Source: Prochlorococcus sp. AG-402-B19 (GTDB lineage Bacteria; Cyanobacteriota; Cyanobacteriia; PCC-6307; Cyanobiaceae). From it: DNA of 64,000 nt. A program made the translations under genes and the position numbers. Positions 17,257-27,208 of this stretch are shown one piece after another; the stretch's first letter is position 1, and every line of letters starts with the position of its first letter. Where the stretch lies: assembly GCA_003279615.1 (NCBI GenBank), contig QCHM01000003.1, positions 76,908-140,907 of the forward strand. Direction: 5' to 3'. A model generated the notes under the pieces. That model was given only the letters and a program-made list of their open reading frames with translations. It was not told the DNA's origin and ran no database searches.

Positions 17257-18065
17257 CTGTCAATTGGGAAACCTCTCCAATAATCCCCTTCTTTAATTAC
17301 ATTAAGAGAGATTTTAAAAAGATCACTTAATATATCTGATTTTATTATTTTATCTGGTTTCCCATCATTTATAATTTTACCTTCTTTTATTAAAATAACT
17401 CTGTTTGTACTTGTAAGTATAGATTCTAAACTGTGGGTGACATAAACAATATTTAATGAATTATTAATTAGGTGATGTAAATTCTTATTTAAAATAAAAT
17501 TTGACTTTATATCTAAATTACAAAATGGCTCATCAAGAATTAGTATATTAGGTTCATAAACTAATGCTCTAGCTAGTAAAGCCCTCCTTCTCTGACCATC
17601 AGATAATGAATTGAATTCTTTATCTACAATATTATCTAGCTCCCATTCGTTAATTAGAGAATCTATTTTTTTCTTCTCAGTGTCTGTAAGTAATATAGAA
17701 TATCTAGAGTTAAATGTACCTGAAAAACCAGATGCAATTAAATCGTACAAACTTACTCCTTTTATTACCCTTTGCTCCATTTCTTTGAAAAGAAACCCAA
17801 TTTTTCTTCTTAAATCCCATATATTAATATTTTCTTTATTAAATAATTTTAATGAACTATGTCTTGAATTAATTGGATATATTGATCTGTTGAATAATTT
17901 TAAAAAGGTTGATTTACCTGATCCATTTGGTCCTAATATTACTGTATTCTCTCCATGATTTAGTTTGATATTGATGTTTGAGAGAATTTCTTTTTTGTCT
18001 ATGTATACATTGATATTTTTAAAGCTTGCCCAAGTTGTTTTCTTTTTTAGAGAGTCAAGTCCCAT
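17253..18065 (-). CDS. ABC transporter ATP-binding protein
   Basis: A 270-residue ATPase. Walker A is GPNGSGKST (~45-53), the signature region is NSLSDGQRRRALLARALVY and Walker B is NILILDEPFCNLD, followed by the H-loop VYVTHSL. No permease is in the neighbourhood, so partners are unknown. The group resembles ModF/YlmA-type ATPases. Its 3' end overlaps the stop of the convergent zinc-ribbon gene by four bases. Confidence 0.88.
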   Translation of the reverse strand: MGLDSLKKKTTWASFKNINVYIDKKEILSNINIKLNHGENTVILGPNGSGKSTFLKLFNRSIYPINSRHSSLKLFNKENINIWDLRRKIGFLFKEMEQRVIKGVSLYDLIASGFSGTFNSRYSILLTDTEKKKIDSLINEWELDNIVDKEFNSLSDGQRRRALLARALVYEPNILILDEPFCNLDIKSNFILNKNLHHLINNSLNIVYVTHSLESILTSTNRVILIKEGKIINDGKPDKIIKSDILSDLFKISLNVIKEGDYWRGFPIDS

Positions 18066-18093
18066 CTAAACTATAACTAACTATATATATTTT

Positions 18094-19428
18094 TTATATT
18101 AGTAAAAGAATAAGACTAATGGGAAATAATAATCTTGTTAAAAGCTTAATCAAAATCTTTCTATTATTAATTATTGCCATATCAGGGTTTTCCGGTGGAT
18201 ATTGCATACCTCTATCATCATGAACTGAATTTGTTAATGAATTAGTAGGATGTAAATCCCATGGTTTTTCTTTAATTAATGCATATTGTAGCCAATCCCA
18301 ATAGTATTGAACCATTTTATCTTCTCCTAGTAATTTTACATTATCCTTTTGTATATAACCCATTTGCTCATTAAATGTTTGAGTCTTTAAAACTAAATAA
18401 TCTTCTGTGAATATTTTATAAAAAGTTCTTCTTTGAAGATGGCTGAATAATACTAAGTTAGTGAATATTTTATTTTTCAAGAATTTCCTATAGTGTCTAA
18501 CTATTACTCTTGCCTTGTTATTTCCGAGTGGAATGTGATCAAGAACCTGAATATATCTAGTACTTTCAGGTGATCCCTTATATATAAAAATTCTACCTGG
18601 AGGTACGAACTTTATTCTTATAAATTCTTCTTGTCCATTTGTTTTATAGGAATAAATACTTTCTATTTGTCTGTTATCTCTTTTGATTTTCTGATTGAAA
18701 CTGGTTATAGTTTCTCTATTAACATTTTTATCTGGAATAGTATCTCCATGCATCCAAAATACATGTAATATATCAAGATGGTTCTCAATAATTCTTGCCC
18801 AATCTGCTTTGAAATCTACATATACTTCTTCATATTCATATTCTAAGGATGGAAAACCATAAGAATCAGGAAGTAAGCTATTTAAGGATGATTTGATCTC
18901 AAAGTCTTCAATGTTAGCAAGAGGAGTTCCAGTGTAATAAATATATATATAGTCTTCTTTTTCTATACATGGATATTGAAAAAGTTTTATGCTTTTAGCA
19001 TAATTATCGTAATTTGAATCTATAATATGTTGACAAGTTATTCTATCTAAATTTGTGCAACTTCCCTGAGATGAGAATCTTGCACCATGATAAGGGCATA
19101 CAAGCTGTCCGTTTATGACTTCACCACCTAAAAATGATGCTCCTCTGTGAGGACATACATCTTTTACACATCTTACGATGCCTTCTCTATCACGATATAA
19201 AACAAGTGGTTCGTTATAAATTGTGAAGTGATTTAATTTACCTTCTCTTATTGACTTGCTACTTGAAACAGAATACCAACCTAATAACCCATTGGTTAAT
19301 TGATTAGACGGCTTTGGAGCAATATTCTCTAGATCTTTTACTTTATTTTTCTCATTAAAATTCGAATTAATGAGATTATTGGTCTCATATTCAAATGATT
19401 TATTATTTTTTTTATTTTCTTCCTTCAT
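18094..19428 (-). CDS. Rieske non-haem iron monooxygenase, PaO/Tic55/CAO family
   Basis: A 444-residue oxygenase. The Rieske centre is complete: CPHRGASFLGG and then CPYHGARFS (C-x-H ... C-x2-H) at about residues 97-120. The mononuclear iron site is ENHLDILHVFWMH. A C-terminal hydrophobic helix (LLTRLLFPISLILLLI) suggests thylakoid anchoring. This layout is that of pheophorbide a oxygenase, Tic55, and chlorophyllide a oxygenase. Prochlorococcus is known to make chlorophyll b with a divergent Rieske oxygenase, and the gene lies near pcb, so it is a reasonable CAO candidate. I start at ATG 19428; a longer frame to 19587 is less convincing. Confidence 0.8.
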   Translation of the reverse strand: MKEENKKNNKSFEYETNNLINSNFNEKNKVKDLENIAPKPSNQLTNGLLGWYSVSSSKSIREGKLNHFTIYNEPLVLYRDREGIVRCVKDVCPHRGASFLGGEVINGQLVCPYHGARFSSQGSCTNLDRITCQHIIDSNYDNYAKSIKLFQYPCIEKEDYIYIYYTGTPLANIEDFEIKSSLNSLLPDSYGFPSLEYEYEEVYVDFKADWARIIENHLDILHVFWMHGDTIPDKNVNRETITSFNQKIKRDNRQIESIYSYKTNGQEEFIRIKFVPPGRIFIYKGSPESTRYIQVLDHIPLGNNKARVIVRHYRKFLKNKIFTNLVLFSHLQRRTFYKIFTEDYLVLKTQTFNEQMGYIQKDNVKLLGEDKMVQYYWDWLQYALIKEKPWDLHPTNSLTNSVHDDRGMQYPPENPDMAIINNRKILIKLLTRLLFPISLILLLI

Positions 19429-19620
19429 AGCCGAGTAGATCTTTAATGAGATTAAATTTGACTCATTAAAAGAGTTTTCTCCTGATATGTTTAAAGACTC
19501 AAAAAAAATAGCACCTAAAGCCTTCGTGTATCGATTAAATTTACATAAAAAAACTTGAACATTGATTGGGTGTTCAAGTCGATGCATTAATACCTTTATT
19601 GACCTTGATAAATCTTTTGA

Positions 19621-19812
19621 TTAACTGGTTTTTTTGGGAAGCTCTATGCTTGATACAAATTCTGTTGCCTCATCAATATCATTGCAAAATTTACATGTTC
19701 CAAGATAACAGCCAAGGTATCTCATGAATGAGGTTTTCCCTCCTGTAAGTTGATATTCGTGAATAGTGCCTCCCTGTGGGGTTGCTTTGACAAGATTAGG
19801 TAAAGGTGACAT
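19621..19812 (-). CDS. Small conserved cysteine-containing protein
   Basis: A 63-residue protein with three close cysteines (YLGCYLGTCKFCNDIDEA), which could bind a metal or form a redox centre. A second start at 19818 adds two residues. No recognised family. It lies upstream of the Rieske gene on the same strand with about 190 bases between their ends. Confidence 0.55.
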   Translation of the reverse strand: MSPLPNLVKATPQGGTIHEYQLTGGKTSFMRYLGCYLGTCKFCNDIDEATEFVSSIELPKKTS

Positions 19813-19939
19813 TAACAAAAACTTTTCACTTAATTTGCTTTTAGTATCGTTTTATAGCAATAGGTAAATTTACCAAAAATCAGCAAATTTTATTTGTATG
19901 ACTTTTAGCTGTTTTCTCTATAATAATCTTAAGAGCCAT

Positions 19940-20110
19940 TTAATCTGCATATCCATCATCGTCTTCTGAGTTAATTATTCGAGGAGTGTTTTTCATATGT
20001 TCATCCCATGGATGAACATATGATTCTTTATCTGAGTAAACCTCACTTTTTAACTCTTCTATCAATGTTTCGAACTGTTTGATAATTCTTTTAAGATTGT
20101 CTTTTTTCAT
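19940..20110 (-). CDS. Small acidic protein (56 residues)
   Basis: ATG at 20108-20110, TAA at 19940-19942. A soluble, charged protein: an N-terminal amphipathic helix (LKRIIKQFETLIEELKS) and an acidic C-terminus (SEDDDGYAD). The body contains a HPWDEHMKN segment. No known domain. The frame is short but has balanced codon use and a clear start. Confidence 0.55.
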   Translation of the reverse strand: MKKDNLKRIIKQFETLIEELKSEVYSDKESYVHPWDEHMKNTPRIINSEDDDGYAD

Positions 20111-20700
20111 TTATATAGTTTGAATTAGCTTTGAATTCATCTTATTATAATCAAAATGTTGTATGTTTGATAATTAATTTTTCATTTCTGAATTTTTTTA
20201 AGAGAAATTATTTATAAATAATCAATTAAGGTTACTGTTAAGAATAAAAATCTAAAAAACATATTACTTTTATTACAAATTTAATTAACTTGTATGAAAG
20301 TTCTAATTTTCTAATTACTTTCTTGCTAAATATATCAATATCTAAATTTTTAATATAATAAAAAATCTCATATTATTTAGTGAGAATATTTTTTCTCCTA
20401 TGTTAAGGTGCTCCCAATATGGGAATTTCCTCTATCCATTATATATTACAGACATGTTATCTGATTTGAAGAAATCGATATAATTACAAATTTTTTGATT
20501 TTGATCACAATTTTTCTTTTACTATGTATAGGAAAAGTATTATTATGTGTATTTTTATTTTTATTTTATTTTAGTGTTGAGCATAGTTTGTGATTTACTT
20601 CGTAATTTGAATGATTTTTAGTCAATCTATTATTGTTAATTGGTTTAATTATTTTAGATTTGTTAATTAAAAAAAGCTATGAGGGCTTATTTTAATTTAG
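20111..20700. other. Gene-free AT-rich region
   Basis: About 590 bases in which I see no gene, RNA or strong hairpin. It precedes a tRNA-like fragment and short repeats and may be part of an old insertion scar. Confidence 0.5.
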
Positions 20701-20714
20701 TGGCAAGAGGGGGT

Positions 20715-20742
20715 GATTTGAACTTCCGACCTTCGCGTTATG
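20715..20742 (-). repeat. Partial copy of tRNA-fMet
   Basis: Bases 20715-20735 are identical to 20976-20996 of the tRNA-fMet gene, and after one mismatch the match continues to 20742, covering the T-loop to the anticodon. The sequence outside the block diverges on both sides, and the T-stem cannot pair, so it is not a working tRNA. It is a 27/28-base direct repeat located about 260 bases from the intact gene. Confidence 0.8.
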
Positions 20743-20795
20743 CGACTAGAAATCAATTCCCCTAATCCTTTGGCATGAAAGGATTTTGCAATTCT

Positions 20796-20845
20796 TGCTA
20801 CATGTAATGTTGCATGAGATCGTGTTACATGGGATGTTACATGAA
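20796..20845. repeat. Four short direct repeats (TGYTRCATG)
   Basis: TGCTACATGTA, TGTTGCATGAG, TGTTACATGGG and TGTTACATGAA start at 20796, 20808, 20823 and 20835 (spacing 12, 15, 12). A weaker fifth copy lies near 20770. Iterated sites next to a tRNA-derived core resemble the arm-type sites of tyrosine integrases. Confidence 0.6.
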
Positions 20846-20930
20846 AAAAAAAACGGATTAAGCTATTACTAGGATTACCTCGTTTTTGTTCTTTATATAA
20901 TTTTCTTTGCTATATATAAAGTTTTACATT

Positions 20931-20957
20931 AAAAAAGTCAGTCTGTGACTGACTTTT
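20931..20957 (-). terminator. Rho-independent terminator of tRNA-fMet
   Basis: AAAAGTCAGTC and GACTGACTTTT form a perfect 11-bp stem with a three-base loop, at 20933-20957. On the minus strand it is followed by a T-run. It lies three bases beyond the tRNA 3' end and probably ends the tRNA transcript. Confidence 0.85.
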
Positions 20958-20960
20958 AAT

Positions 20961-21037
<77 letters not shown>

Positions 21038-21089
21038 TCGTTCATAAATCATACATCTTTAAGTGTCGATAATAACTAGTTTGTTTGCG

Positions 21090-22052
21090 TTAAGGGATCT
21101 TTAAATCTCCTTGAACTTCTATATAGATGCCTGGTTTCTTCTGGAGAATGATTTCATCTAGTTCTTCTAATGCAGAAGGAGTAATCCATTCAAGCATGCG
21201 AAGAATATGAATTGCTACTGCATGCTTTGCGCGTTTCGAGCCGTCTTCAACTTTGATTGATAGTCCAATCCCTTCTCCCAAAAGACCTATACATTGAACG
21301 CCTTCACTTCCTCCTTTGCTAATGATCTGTTTATGTCCTCTTTTTATTAATTCCGAATCAAAATAACCATTGCCAGCAATAAGGTCTGGGTGATGTGTCA
21401 TTGCACGAGTTATTTTTTCAAATTCTGGTTGGTCTGATTTAGATAAATGTGCATATAAAACAGCCATCTGAGATAAACTCAAAAGTAAAGTTGGAGCACC
21501 ACAGTCATCCCTTTCTGCAATTAATTCTTCTGAAGGTATTTTTAGTAAGTCTGAAACTTTTCTAAAAATTTCTTTTTGAAGTGGATGATTTCCCATTAAA
21601 TAGCTATCAAGATCCCAATTCATTTTTTTGCATGTTGCTAGAAAAGCTGAATGTTTTCCTGAGCAATTATGTTGAAGTTTACTTTGTTTGTTTTGAGGAA
21701 TAGGGCACTTAAGCTCTCTAATATCTATATCTGCATTCCAGAGAAGTTTGAAAGCTGTTCTAGCTTGATCTGCTGAACCAGAATGAGAACCGCATGCAAG
21801 AGCCAAGGCTTTGTTATCTAATTTATATTTTTCGGAAGCACCACTTGTAATAAAAGGCAATGCCTGGAAAGGTTTTAAAGCTGATCTAATAAAAGTTTCA
21901 TATTCGGATGAGCCTGCTTTCATTAATGTCCTTCCTTTCGTATCGCATATTGAGGCGTGGGCTCTATGAATTGATTCAACACTTGAACCTCTTTTTACAA
22001 GAACCTTGATATAACTATTTTCATTTTTTGATAACGTACTTTGTATATTCAT
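21090..22052 (-). CDS. L-asparaginase II family protein
   Basis: A 320-residue protein of the thermolabile L-asparaginase (asparaginase II) family, distinct from the classical bacterial AnsA/B enzymes. Landmarks are IHRAHASICDTKGRTL near the N-terminus, ALACGSHSGS, NCSGKHSAFLATCK and NGYFDSELIKRG. The family hydrolyses asparagine to aspartate and ammonia, but the annotation is mostly by similarity. The stop lies 52 bases from tRNA-fMet on the same strand. Upstream, CGLD27 is only three bases away, so they may be co-transcribed. Confidence 0.82.
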   Translation of the reverse strand: MNIQSTLSKNENSYIKVLVKRGSSVESIHRAHASICDTKGRTLMKAGSSEYETFIRSALKPFQALPFITSGASEKYKLDNKALALACGSHSGSADQARTAFKLLWNADIDIRELKCPIPQNKQSKLQHNCSGKHSAFLATCKKMNWDLDSYLMGNHPLQKEIFRKVSDLLKIPSEELIAERDDCGAPTLLLSLSQMAVLYAHLSKSDQPEFEKITRAMTHHPDLIAGNGYFDSELIKRGHKQIISKGGSEGVQCIGLLGEGIGLSIKVEDGSKRAKHAVAIHILRMLEWITPSALEELDEIILQKKPGIYIEVQGDLKIP

Positions 22053-22055
22053 TTG

Positions 22056-22553
22056 TTAATTTGTTTCTATAAGTATAAATATCAATGAGGCTAAAATTAT
22101 TAATATTGAAGTGATTATTATCTTTTCTAGGTGATTAAGAATTGGTTTGATCTGATGTTGAGCTATTAGTAAATCTTTTGCTCTCCAATCTATTGGTTTT
22201 TCCCAAACTTGTCCATCATACCAGCCAGATTCCTCATATTCAATATTTTCAGAATTAAGACGTTTATATATGTATAACCAACTTAGCCATTGCCTAGACA
22301 ATAATAATAATGGAAAAAGAAGAGATGAAATTATGCTTACTATAGTAAGTTCAAAAATATTGTTTTTTAGATAATCACTGCCATAAGATATTACTAAGCT
22401 AATAGGAGTAATAAAAAACCAACATAAAAATAATTTCCTGTAGAAAACTTTCTTTTCTTGTAAAGGCCATGAATTAATCCATGAATTTCTAATACTATTG
22501 AATTCATTTAATGGCCTCTGATCTTGAGGAACAGGACATATTATGTTATTCAT
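22056..22553 (-). CDS. CGLD27 / Ycf36-like membrane protein
   Basis: A 165-residue protein of the DUF1230/CGLD27 family (Ycf36 in red-lineage plastids). It has two or three membrane helices (LFLCWFFITPISLVISYG; LTIVSIISSLLFPLLLLS; IIITSILIILASLIFIL) and the family segment ESGWYDGQVWEKP. Homologues are linked to photosystem biogenesis or acclimation, but no activity is known. The start overlaps the rsfS stop by eight bases. Confidence 0.82.
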   Translation of the reverse strand: MNNIICPVPQDQRPLNEFNSIRNSWINSWPLQEKKVFYRKLFLCWFFITPISLVISYGSDYLKNNIFELTIVSIISSLLFPLLLLSRQWLSWLYIYKRLNSENIEYEESGWYDGQVWEKPIDWRAKDLLIAQHQIKPILNHLEKIIITSILIILASLIFILIETN

Positions 22554-22920
22554 CTTTTAATATTATTAATTTATTATTATTGAAATTATGTAAAACTCCA
22601 TTGCTCCAAAATGATTCTAAGTCATAGAACTTTCTATCATTAGGTTGAAAAACATTAATTATGACATCTCCATAATCGAGTAATGCCCATTTCCCTTCAT
22701 TTATTCCTTCTTTTCTAAGAGGAATCAAGTTTGCCTTATCCTTTAATGTCTTTTCAACATTATTAACTATTGCCCTTACTTGAACATCTGAAAGTCCTTC
22801 TGTAATTAATATCCAATCAGCGATACTTGAAACTTCATCAACTTTTAAAAGCTTTATATCCCCAGCTTTTCTATCATCACAAGCAACTGCAGCTAATTCA
22901 ACTAGTCCATTACTATCCAT
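22546..22920 (-). CDS. rsfS: Ribosome silencing factor
   Basis: A 124-residue RsfS/Iojap protein that binds L14 on the large subunit and blocks 70S assembly during starvation. Features are ACDDRKAGDIKLLKV, DWILITEGLSDVQVRAIV and the WALLDYGDVIINVF strand. I start at ATG 22920, which overlaps the stop of the DUF3318 gene by eight bases; a longer frame to 22992 adds only basic sequence. Confidence 0.92.
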   Translation of the reverse strand: MDSNGLVELAAVACDDRKAGDIKLLKVDEVSSIADWILITEGLSDVQVRAIVNNVEKTLKDKANLIPLRKEGINEGKWALLDYGDVIINVFQPNDRKFYDLESFWSNGVLHNFNNNKLIILKDE

Positions 22921-23548
22921 AAACATTTTCACTCGTAACTGATTTTTTAGAACCTTCTTGGGATGCCATTTCTGCTCGTGCTCTTTCAGCACTTTTTCTT
23001 AAGGCTTCTAATCTGTCTTCATAAAATGTTCTCTTTTTTTTCTTCCTAGATTTCTCTACTAAATCTTTTAATGCCCCACCAAGACTTTTGTAAGCATTGG
23101 GAACGCTATATCCGAATCTACAAGCTAGATCAATAGCTCTCTCGTCAGCTGATATCGCATCTTGTAAACGTTTTTCTGAATTATTCTTTAAATACAATCT
23201 ATAACCAGCAAAACCTGATAATCCAAGTGCCATTAAAAGCAGCAATCCATCTTGAACCCATAATTCTCCAATAGCACCACCTAAACCAATTGCAAGAGCA
23301 GCCATCTCCCATCCGTCTCTTGGAATCGTGTCATTTTGAATACGACCCACCTCATGCCAAAACAATAGATTTCTGTGATCTTGAGCCAAATAGTCCCATT
23401 GCTCAAGGTCAACTTGTATCTCAACTTCATCCCGCCCGATTTCTTCGAGCGTGATCAAAGGAGGATCTATTGCTGCTGCGGCTTCAATAAATACCCAGCT
23501 TTGGTTCTCTGGTGGCAGCAGCCCTTTAAGGCGCTGTAGTTCGCTCAT
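22913..23548 (-). CDS. DUF3318 domain protein
   Basis: A 211-residue cyanobacterial DUF3318 protein. The N-terminal half carries the LLFWHEVGRIQNDTI segment, then two hydrophobic stretches (AALAIGLGGAIGELWVQDGL; LLLMALGLSGFAGYRLYL), then a basic, Lys/Arg/Glu-rich C-terminus that may be a coiled coil. The His-Glu pair in the first segment looks metallopeptidase-like, but a complete site is not visible. Operonic with rsfS, overlapping it. Divergent from carB. Confidence 0.78.
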   Translation of the reverse strand: MSELQRLKGLLPPENQSWVFIEAAAAIDPPLITLEEIGRDEVEIQVDLEQWDYLAQDHRNLLFWHEVGRIQNDTIPRDGWEMAALAIGLGGAIGELWVQDGLLLLMALGLSGFAGYRLYLKNNSEKRLQDAISADERAIDLACRFGYSVPNAYKSLGGALKDLVEKSRKKKKRTFYEDRLEALRKSAERARAEMASQEGSKKSVTSENVYG

Positions 23549-23666
23549 TTTTTGTTTCTTGTTCGGAAAGTTAGCTAAACTTTAATAGTAGTTTGCCGTT
23601 CTAGAAAGTAGATGATAATCAGATACCTAGAATGCGTGACATATTTGAAGTTTACAAGAAATTCAG

Positions 23667-26600
23667 ATGCCACGGCGTAAAGATATAAGTCGGATTTTGA
23701 TACTCGGATCTGGTCCAATTGTAATTGGTCAGGCTTGTGAGTTCGATTATTCCGGTACGCAAGCTTGCAAAGCACTAAGAAAAGAGGGTTTCGAAGTCGT
23801 TTTAGTTAATTCTAATCCTGCCTCAATAATGACGGATCCTGAAACAGCTAACAGGACTTACGTTGAACCACTTACAGCTTCAGTTGTTGAACAAATCATA
23901 GAAATAGAAAAACCTGATGCTCTTCTTCCTACTATGGGAGGCCAAACTGCTTTAAACATATCAGTAGAATTAGCAGAAGCTGGTTTTTTAGAAAAACATA
24001 ATATTGAATTAATTGGTGCAGATCTTGAAGCAATTAAAAAAGCTGAAGATAGAAAATTATTTAAAATAGCGATGAATAATATTGGAGTTGAAGTTTGTCC
24101 ATCTGGCATAGCATCCAATCTTCAAGAAGCAGAAATTGTTGGAAATAATATTTCAGCTTTCCCAAAAATCATTCGTCCTGCATTTACTTTAGGTGGGAGT
24201 GGAGGAGGTATAGCTTATAACCATGATGAATTCCTTGAATTATGTAAATCTGGTTTAGATGCTAGTCCTGTTTCTCAAATACTTATTGAAAAATCTCTTT
24301 TAGGTTGGAAAGAATTTGAGTTAGAAGTGATGAGAGATTTATCAGATAATGTAGTAATTGTATGCAGTATTGAAAATGTTGATCCTATGGGCGTACATAC
24401 AGGAGATTCTATTACAGTAGCCCCCGCGCAAACACTAACTGATAGGGAATATCAACGATTACGCGATTACTCGATTTCAATAATTAGAGAAATTGGTGTA
24501 GCAACTGGTGGAAGTAATATTCAATTTGCAATTAATCCAAATAATGGTGAAATTATTGTAATTGAAATGAATCCTCGTGTAAGTAGATCATCAGCTTTGG
24601 CAAGTAAAGCAACTGGTTTCCCAATAGCAAAAATCGCAGCACTTTTAGCTGTAGGTTATAGATTGGACGAGATTATTAATGATATTACTGGTAAGACTCC
24701 TGCTTGTTTTGAGCCTTCAATAGATTATGTGGTTACTAAAATACCTCGCTTTGCATTTGAAAAATTTTCAGGTAGTTTACCAATCCTTACAACATCCATG
24801 AAGTCAGTTGGAGAGGCAATGGCAATTGGTAGATGTTTTGAAGAATCATTTCAAAAAGCAATAAGATCTTTAGAAACAGGCCTAAGTGGTTGGGGATGTG
24901 ATCGAGAAGATGAAAAGTATTCATCTATTGAATTAGAACGACTTCTAAGAACCCCCTCTCCTGAAAGAATAATGTATATTCGTTTAGCAATGAAGAATGG
25001 TCGTACAGATAATGAAATATTCTCCTTTTCTAAAATTGATCCCTGGTTTTTATCCAAGTTTAGGAACATAGTAAATGCAGAGGATAAACTATTGAAGTAT
25101 GAAAATATTAATCAATTAGAGACTAATTTTTTATTTAAACTAAAACAACTTGGATTCTCTGACCGACAGATTGCGTTTGCTCTAAATACGGATGAATTAA
25201 CTATTAGATCTAAGAGATCATCCTTAAAAATATTACCTATATATAAAACAGTTGATACATGTGCTTCTGAATTTTCTTCAAATACACCATATCATTATTC
25301 AACTTATGAGAGACCTGTTTTAAGGATTGATAATGATGGAAATATAATGGAAGAAATTAATCTAAATGAGATTAATATTGATAATAAAAATAAAATCCTA
25401 ATTCTTGGTGGTGGTCCAAATCGCATAGGCCAAGGAATCGAGTTTGATTATTGCTGTTGTCACGCTTCTTATCAAGCTCAAGAGGATAATTTAACAACAA
25501 TAATGATAAATAGTAATCCTGAGACTGTTTCTACCGATTATGATACTAGTGATATTCTTTATTTTGAGCCTTTAACTTTAGAAGATGTTTTAAATGTTAT
25601 TGAATTTGAAAAACCTTTTGGAATAGTTGTTCAATTTGGAGGACAAACGCCTTTAAAACTGTCTTTGCCAATTGTCAATTGGTTGGAAAAATCGAACAAT
25701 TCAAGGTCGCAAACTAAGGTTTTAGGTACATCTCCTAAGTCAATTGATTTGGCCGAAGATAGAGAGCAATTTGACAAGGTTTTGAGAGTTTTAAGCATAA
25801 GACAACCTAAGAATGGCCTAGCTAGAACTTTTGAAGAATCTCTTGTCATAGCAAATAAGGTTGGTTATCCATTAGTTGTTAGACCTTCTTATGTTCTAGG
25901 TGGTAGAGCTATGGAAATAGTTTATGAGCAAGATGAATTAGAAAGATATATTAAAGAAGCTGTAAACGTGGAGCCAGATCATCCAATCCTTATTGATCAA
26001 TATTTAGAGAATGCAATTGAAGTTGATGTTGATGCTTTATGTGATGTCAGCAAAAACGTAGTAATAGGTGGCTTAATGGAACATATTGAACCAGCTGGTG
26101 TTCATTCTGGAGATTCCGCCTGTTGTCTACCTTCTATAACCCTTTCTGCTGAATCAATTAAAACAATTAAGGAATGGACTAAATCTTTAGCTATTGAGCT
26201 AAACGTTGTTGGTTTAATTAATCTTCAATTTGCTGTAAAAAGAGATAATGAAGGTAATGAGATTGTTTATATTATAGAGGCAAATCCAAGAGCTTCAAGA
26301 ACAGTTCCTTTCGTTTCTAAAGCTACTGGTATACCACTTGCAAAAATAGCAACTCAGTTACTTCTAGGTAAAAACTTAAAAGATATTGGATTAAATCAAG
26401 AACCCATTCCACCGCTTCAATCAATAAAAGAAGCGGTTATGCCATTTAGACGTTTTCCTGGCTCAGACAGTGTTTTGGGTCCGGAAATGCGTTCAACTGG
26501 TGAGGTTATGGGATCTGCGAAAACTTTTGGCATGGCCTATGCAAAATCCGAACTAGCAGCCGGCGAGGGATTGCCTACTTCCGGTTTCGTTTTCTTGTCT

Positions 26601-26975
26601 ACTCATGATCGAGACAAACCGGCATTAATTCCTGTCGCAAAAAAATTAATTGAACTTGGTTTCTCGCTTTTAGCTACCTCTGGGACTTCTAATTATCTTG
26701 AGAAGTTTGGTTTAAATGTAGAAATGGTTCTGAAAGTTCATGAAGGAAGACCAAATATTGAGGATATGATTAGATCTGGAAAAGTTCAGTTGGTTATAAA
26801 TACTCCGATTGGACGTCAAGCTATTTACGATGATAAATATCTTAGAAAAGCAGCTCTTGACTACTCTGTTCCAACTTTGACTACGTTAAAAGGTGCTAGT
26901 GCAGCGGTAGAAGGAATTGAAGCATTGCAGAATCAGGTTTTATCGGTTTCTGCTTTGCAAGATATTCATAGGTAG
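23667..26975 (+). CDS. carB: Carbamoyl-phosphate synthase large subunit
   Basis: A full-length 1102-residue CarB, which makes carbamoyl phosphate for arginine and pyrimidine synthesis from ammonia supplied by CarA. The two homologous synthetase halves are visible: the first begins [20 protein letters not shown], the second [20 protein letters not shown]. Each holds an ATP-grasp domain ([13 protein letters not shown] and [13 protein letters not shown]). The C-terminal MGS-like allosteric domain ([13 protein letters not shown]) is intact. The small subunit carA is in the window at 51136-52290, far away. Confidence 0.97.
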   Translation: MPRRKDISRILILGSGPIVIGQACEFDYSGTQACKALRKEGFEVVLVNSNPASIMTDPETANRTYVEPLTASVVEQIIEIEKPDALLPTMGGQTALNISVELAEAGFLEKHNIELIGADLEAIKKAEDRKLFKIAMNNIGVEVCPSGIASNLQEAEIVGNNISAFPKIIRPAFTLGGSGGGIAYNHDEFLELCKSGLDASPVSQILIEKSLLGWKEFELEVMRDLSDNVVIVCSIENVDPMGVHTGDSITVAPAQTLTDREYQRLRDYSISIIREIGVATGGSNIQFAINPNNGEIIVIEMNPRVSRSSALASKATGFPIAKIAALLAVGYRLDEIINDITGKTPACFEPSIDYVVTKIPRFAFEKFSGSLPILTTSMKSVGEAMAIGRCFEESFQKAIRSLETGLSGWGCDREDEKYSSIELERLLRTPSPERIMYIRLAMKNGRTDNEIFSFSKIDPWFLSKFRNIVNAEDKLLKYENINQLETNFLFKLKQLGFSDRQIAFALNTDELTIRSKRSSLKILPIYKTVDTCASEFSSNTPYHYSTYERPVLRIDNDGNIMEEINLNEINIDNKNKILILGGGPNRIGQGIEFDYCCCHASYQAQEDNLTTIMINSNPETVSTDYDTSDILYFEPLTLEDVLNVIEFEKPFGIVVQFGGQTPLKLSLPIVNWLEKSNNSRSQTKVLGTSPKSIDLAEDREQFDKVLRVLSIRQPKNGLARTFEESLVIANKVGYPLVVRPSYVLGGRAMEIVYEQDELERYIKEAVNVEPDHPILIDQYLENAIEVDVDALCDVSKNVVIGGLMEHIEPAGVHSGDSACCLPSITLSAESIKTIKEWTKSLAIELNVVGLINLQFAVKRDNEGNEIVYIIEANPRASRTVPFVSKATGIPLAKIATQLLLGKNLKDIGLNQEPIPPLQSIKEAVMPFRRFPGSDSVLGPEMRSTGEVMGSAKTFGMAYAKSELAAGEGLPTSGFVFLSTHDRDKPALIPVAKKLIELGFSLLATSGTSNYLEKFGLNVEMVLKVHEGRPNIEDMIRSGKVQLVINTPIGRQAIYDDKYLRKAALDYSVPTLTTLKGASAAVEGIEALQNQVLSVSALQDIHR

Positions 26976-27208
26976 AAAAATTCTTTTAGTATTATTCACT
27001 TTTTTTATGTGAATTCATCTTTTTAAAATTAATAAAGTTATTAATTTTATTTCTAAAATTATTGACTATTAAGTACTGAAGCATTCTTAGAATCTTTAAT
27101 TATTAATTTTTTTTTGCTGTCTTAGGCAAAGGTCTATTACTACCTGGTTAAAAATTCACCTTTTTTCCAATTTAAGGCATACAATTGTGTTCTTGACAGA
27201 TAATAGGA

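Noticed and set aside
20715-20790. The partial tRNA-like copy as a second functional tRNA gene
   Set aside because: The T-stem halves cannot pair and the flanks do not form an acceptor or D-arm.
26994-27014. Hairpin after carB (ATTCAC/GTGAAT) as terminator
   Set aside because: Only six AT-rich pairs with a nine-base loop; too weak to call.
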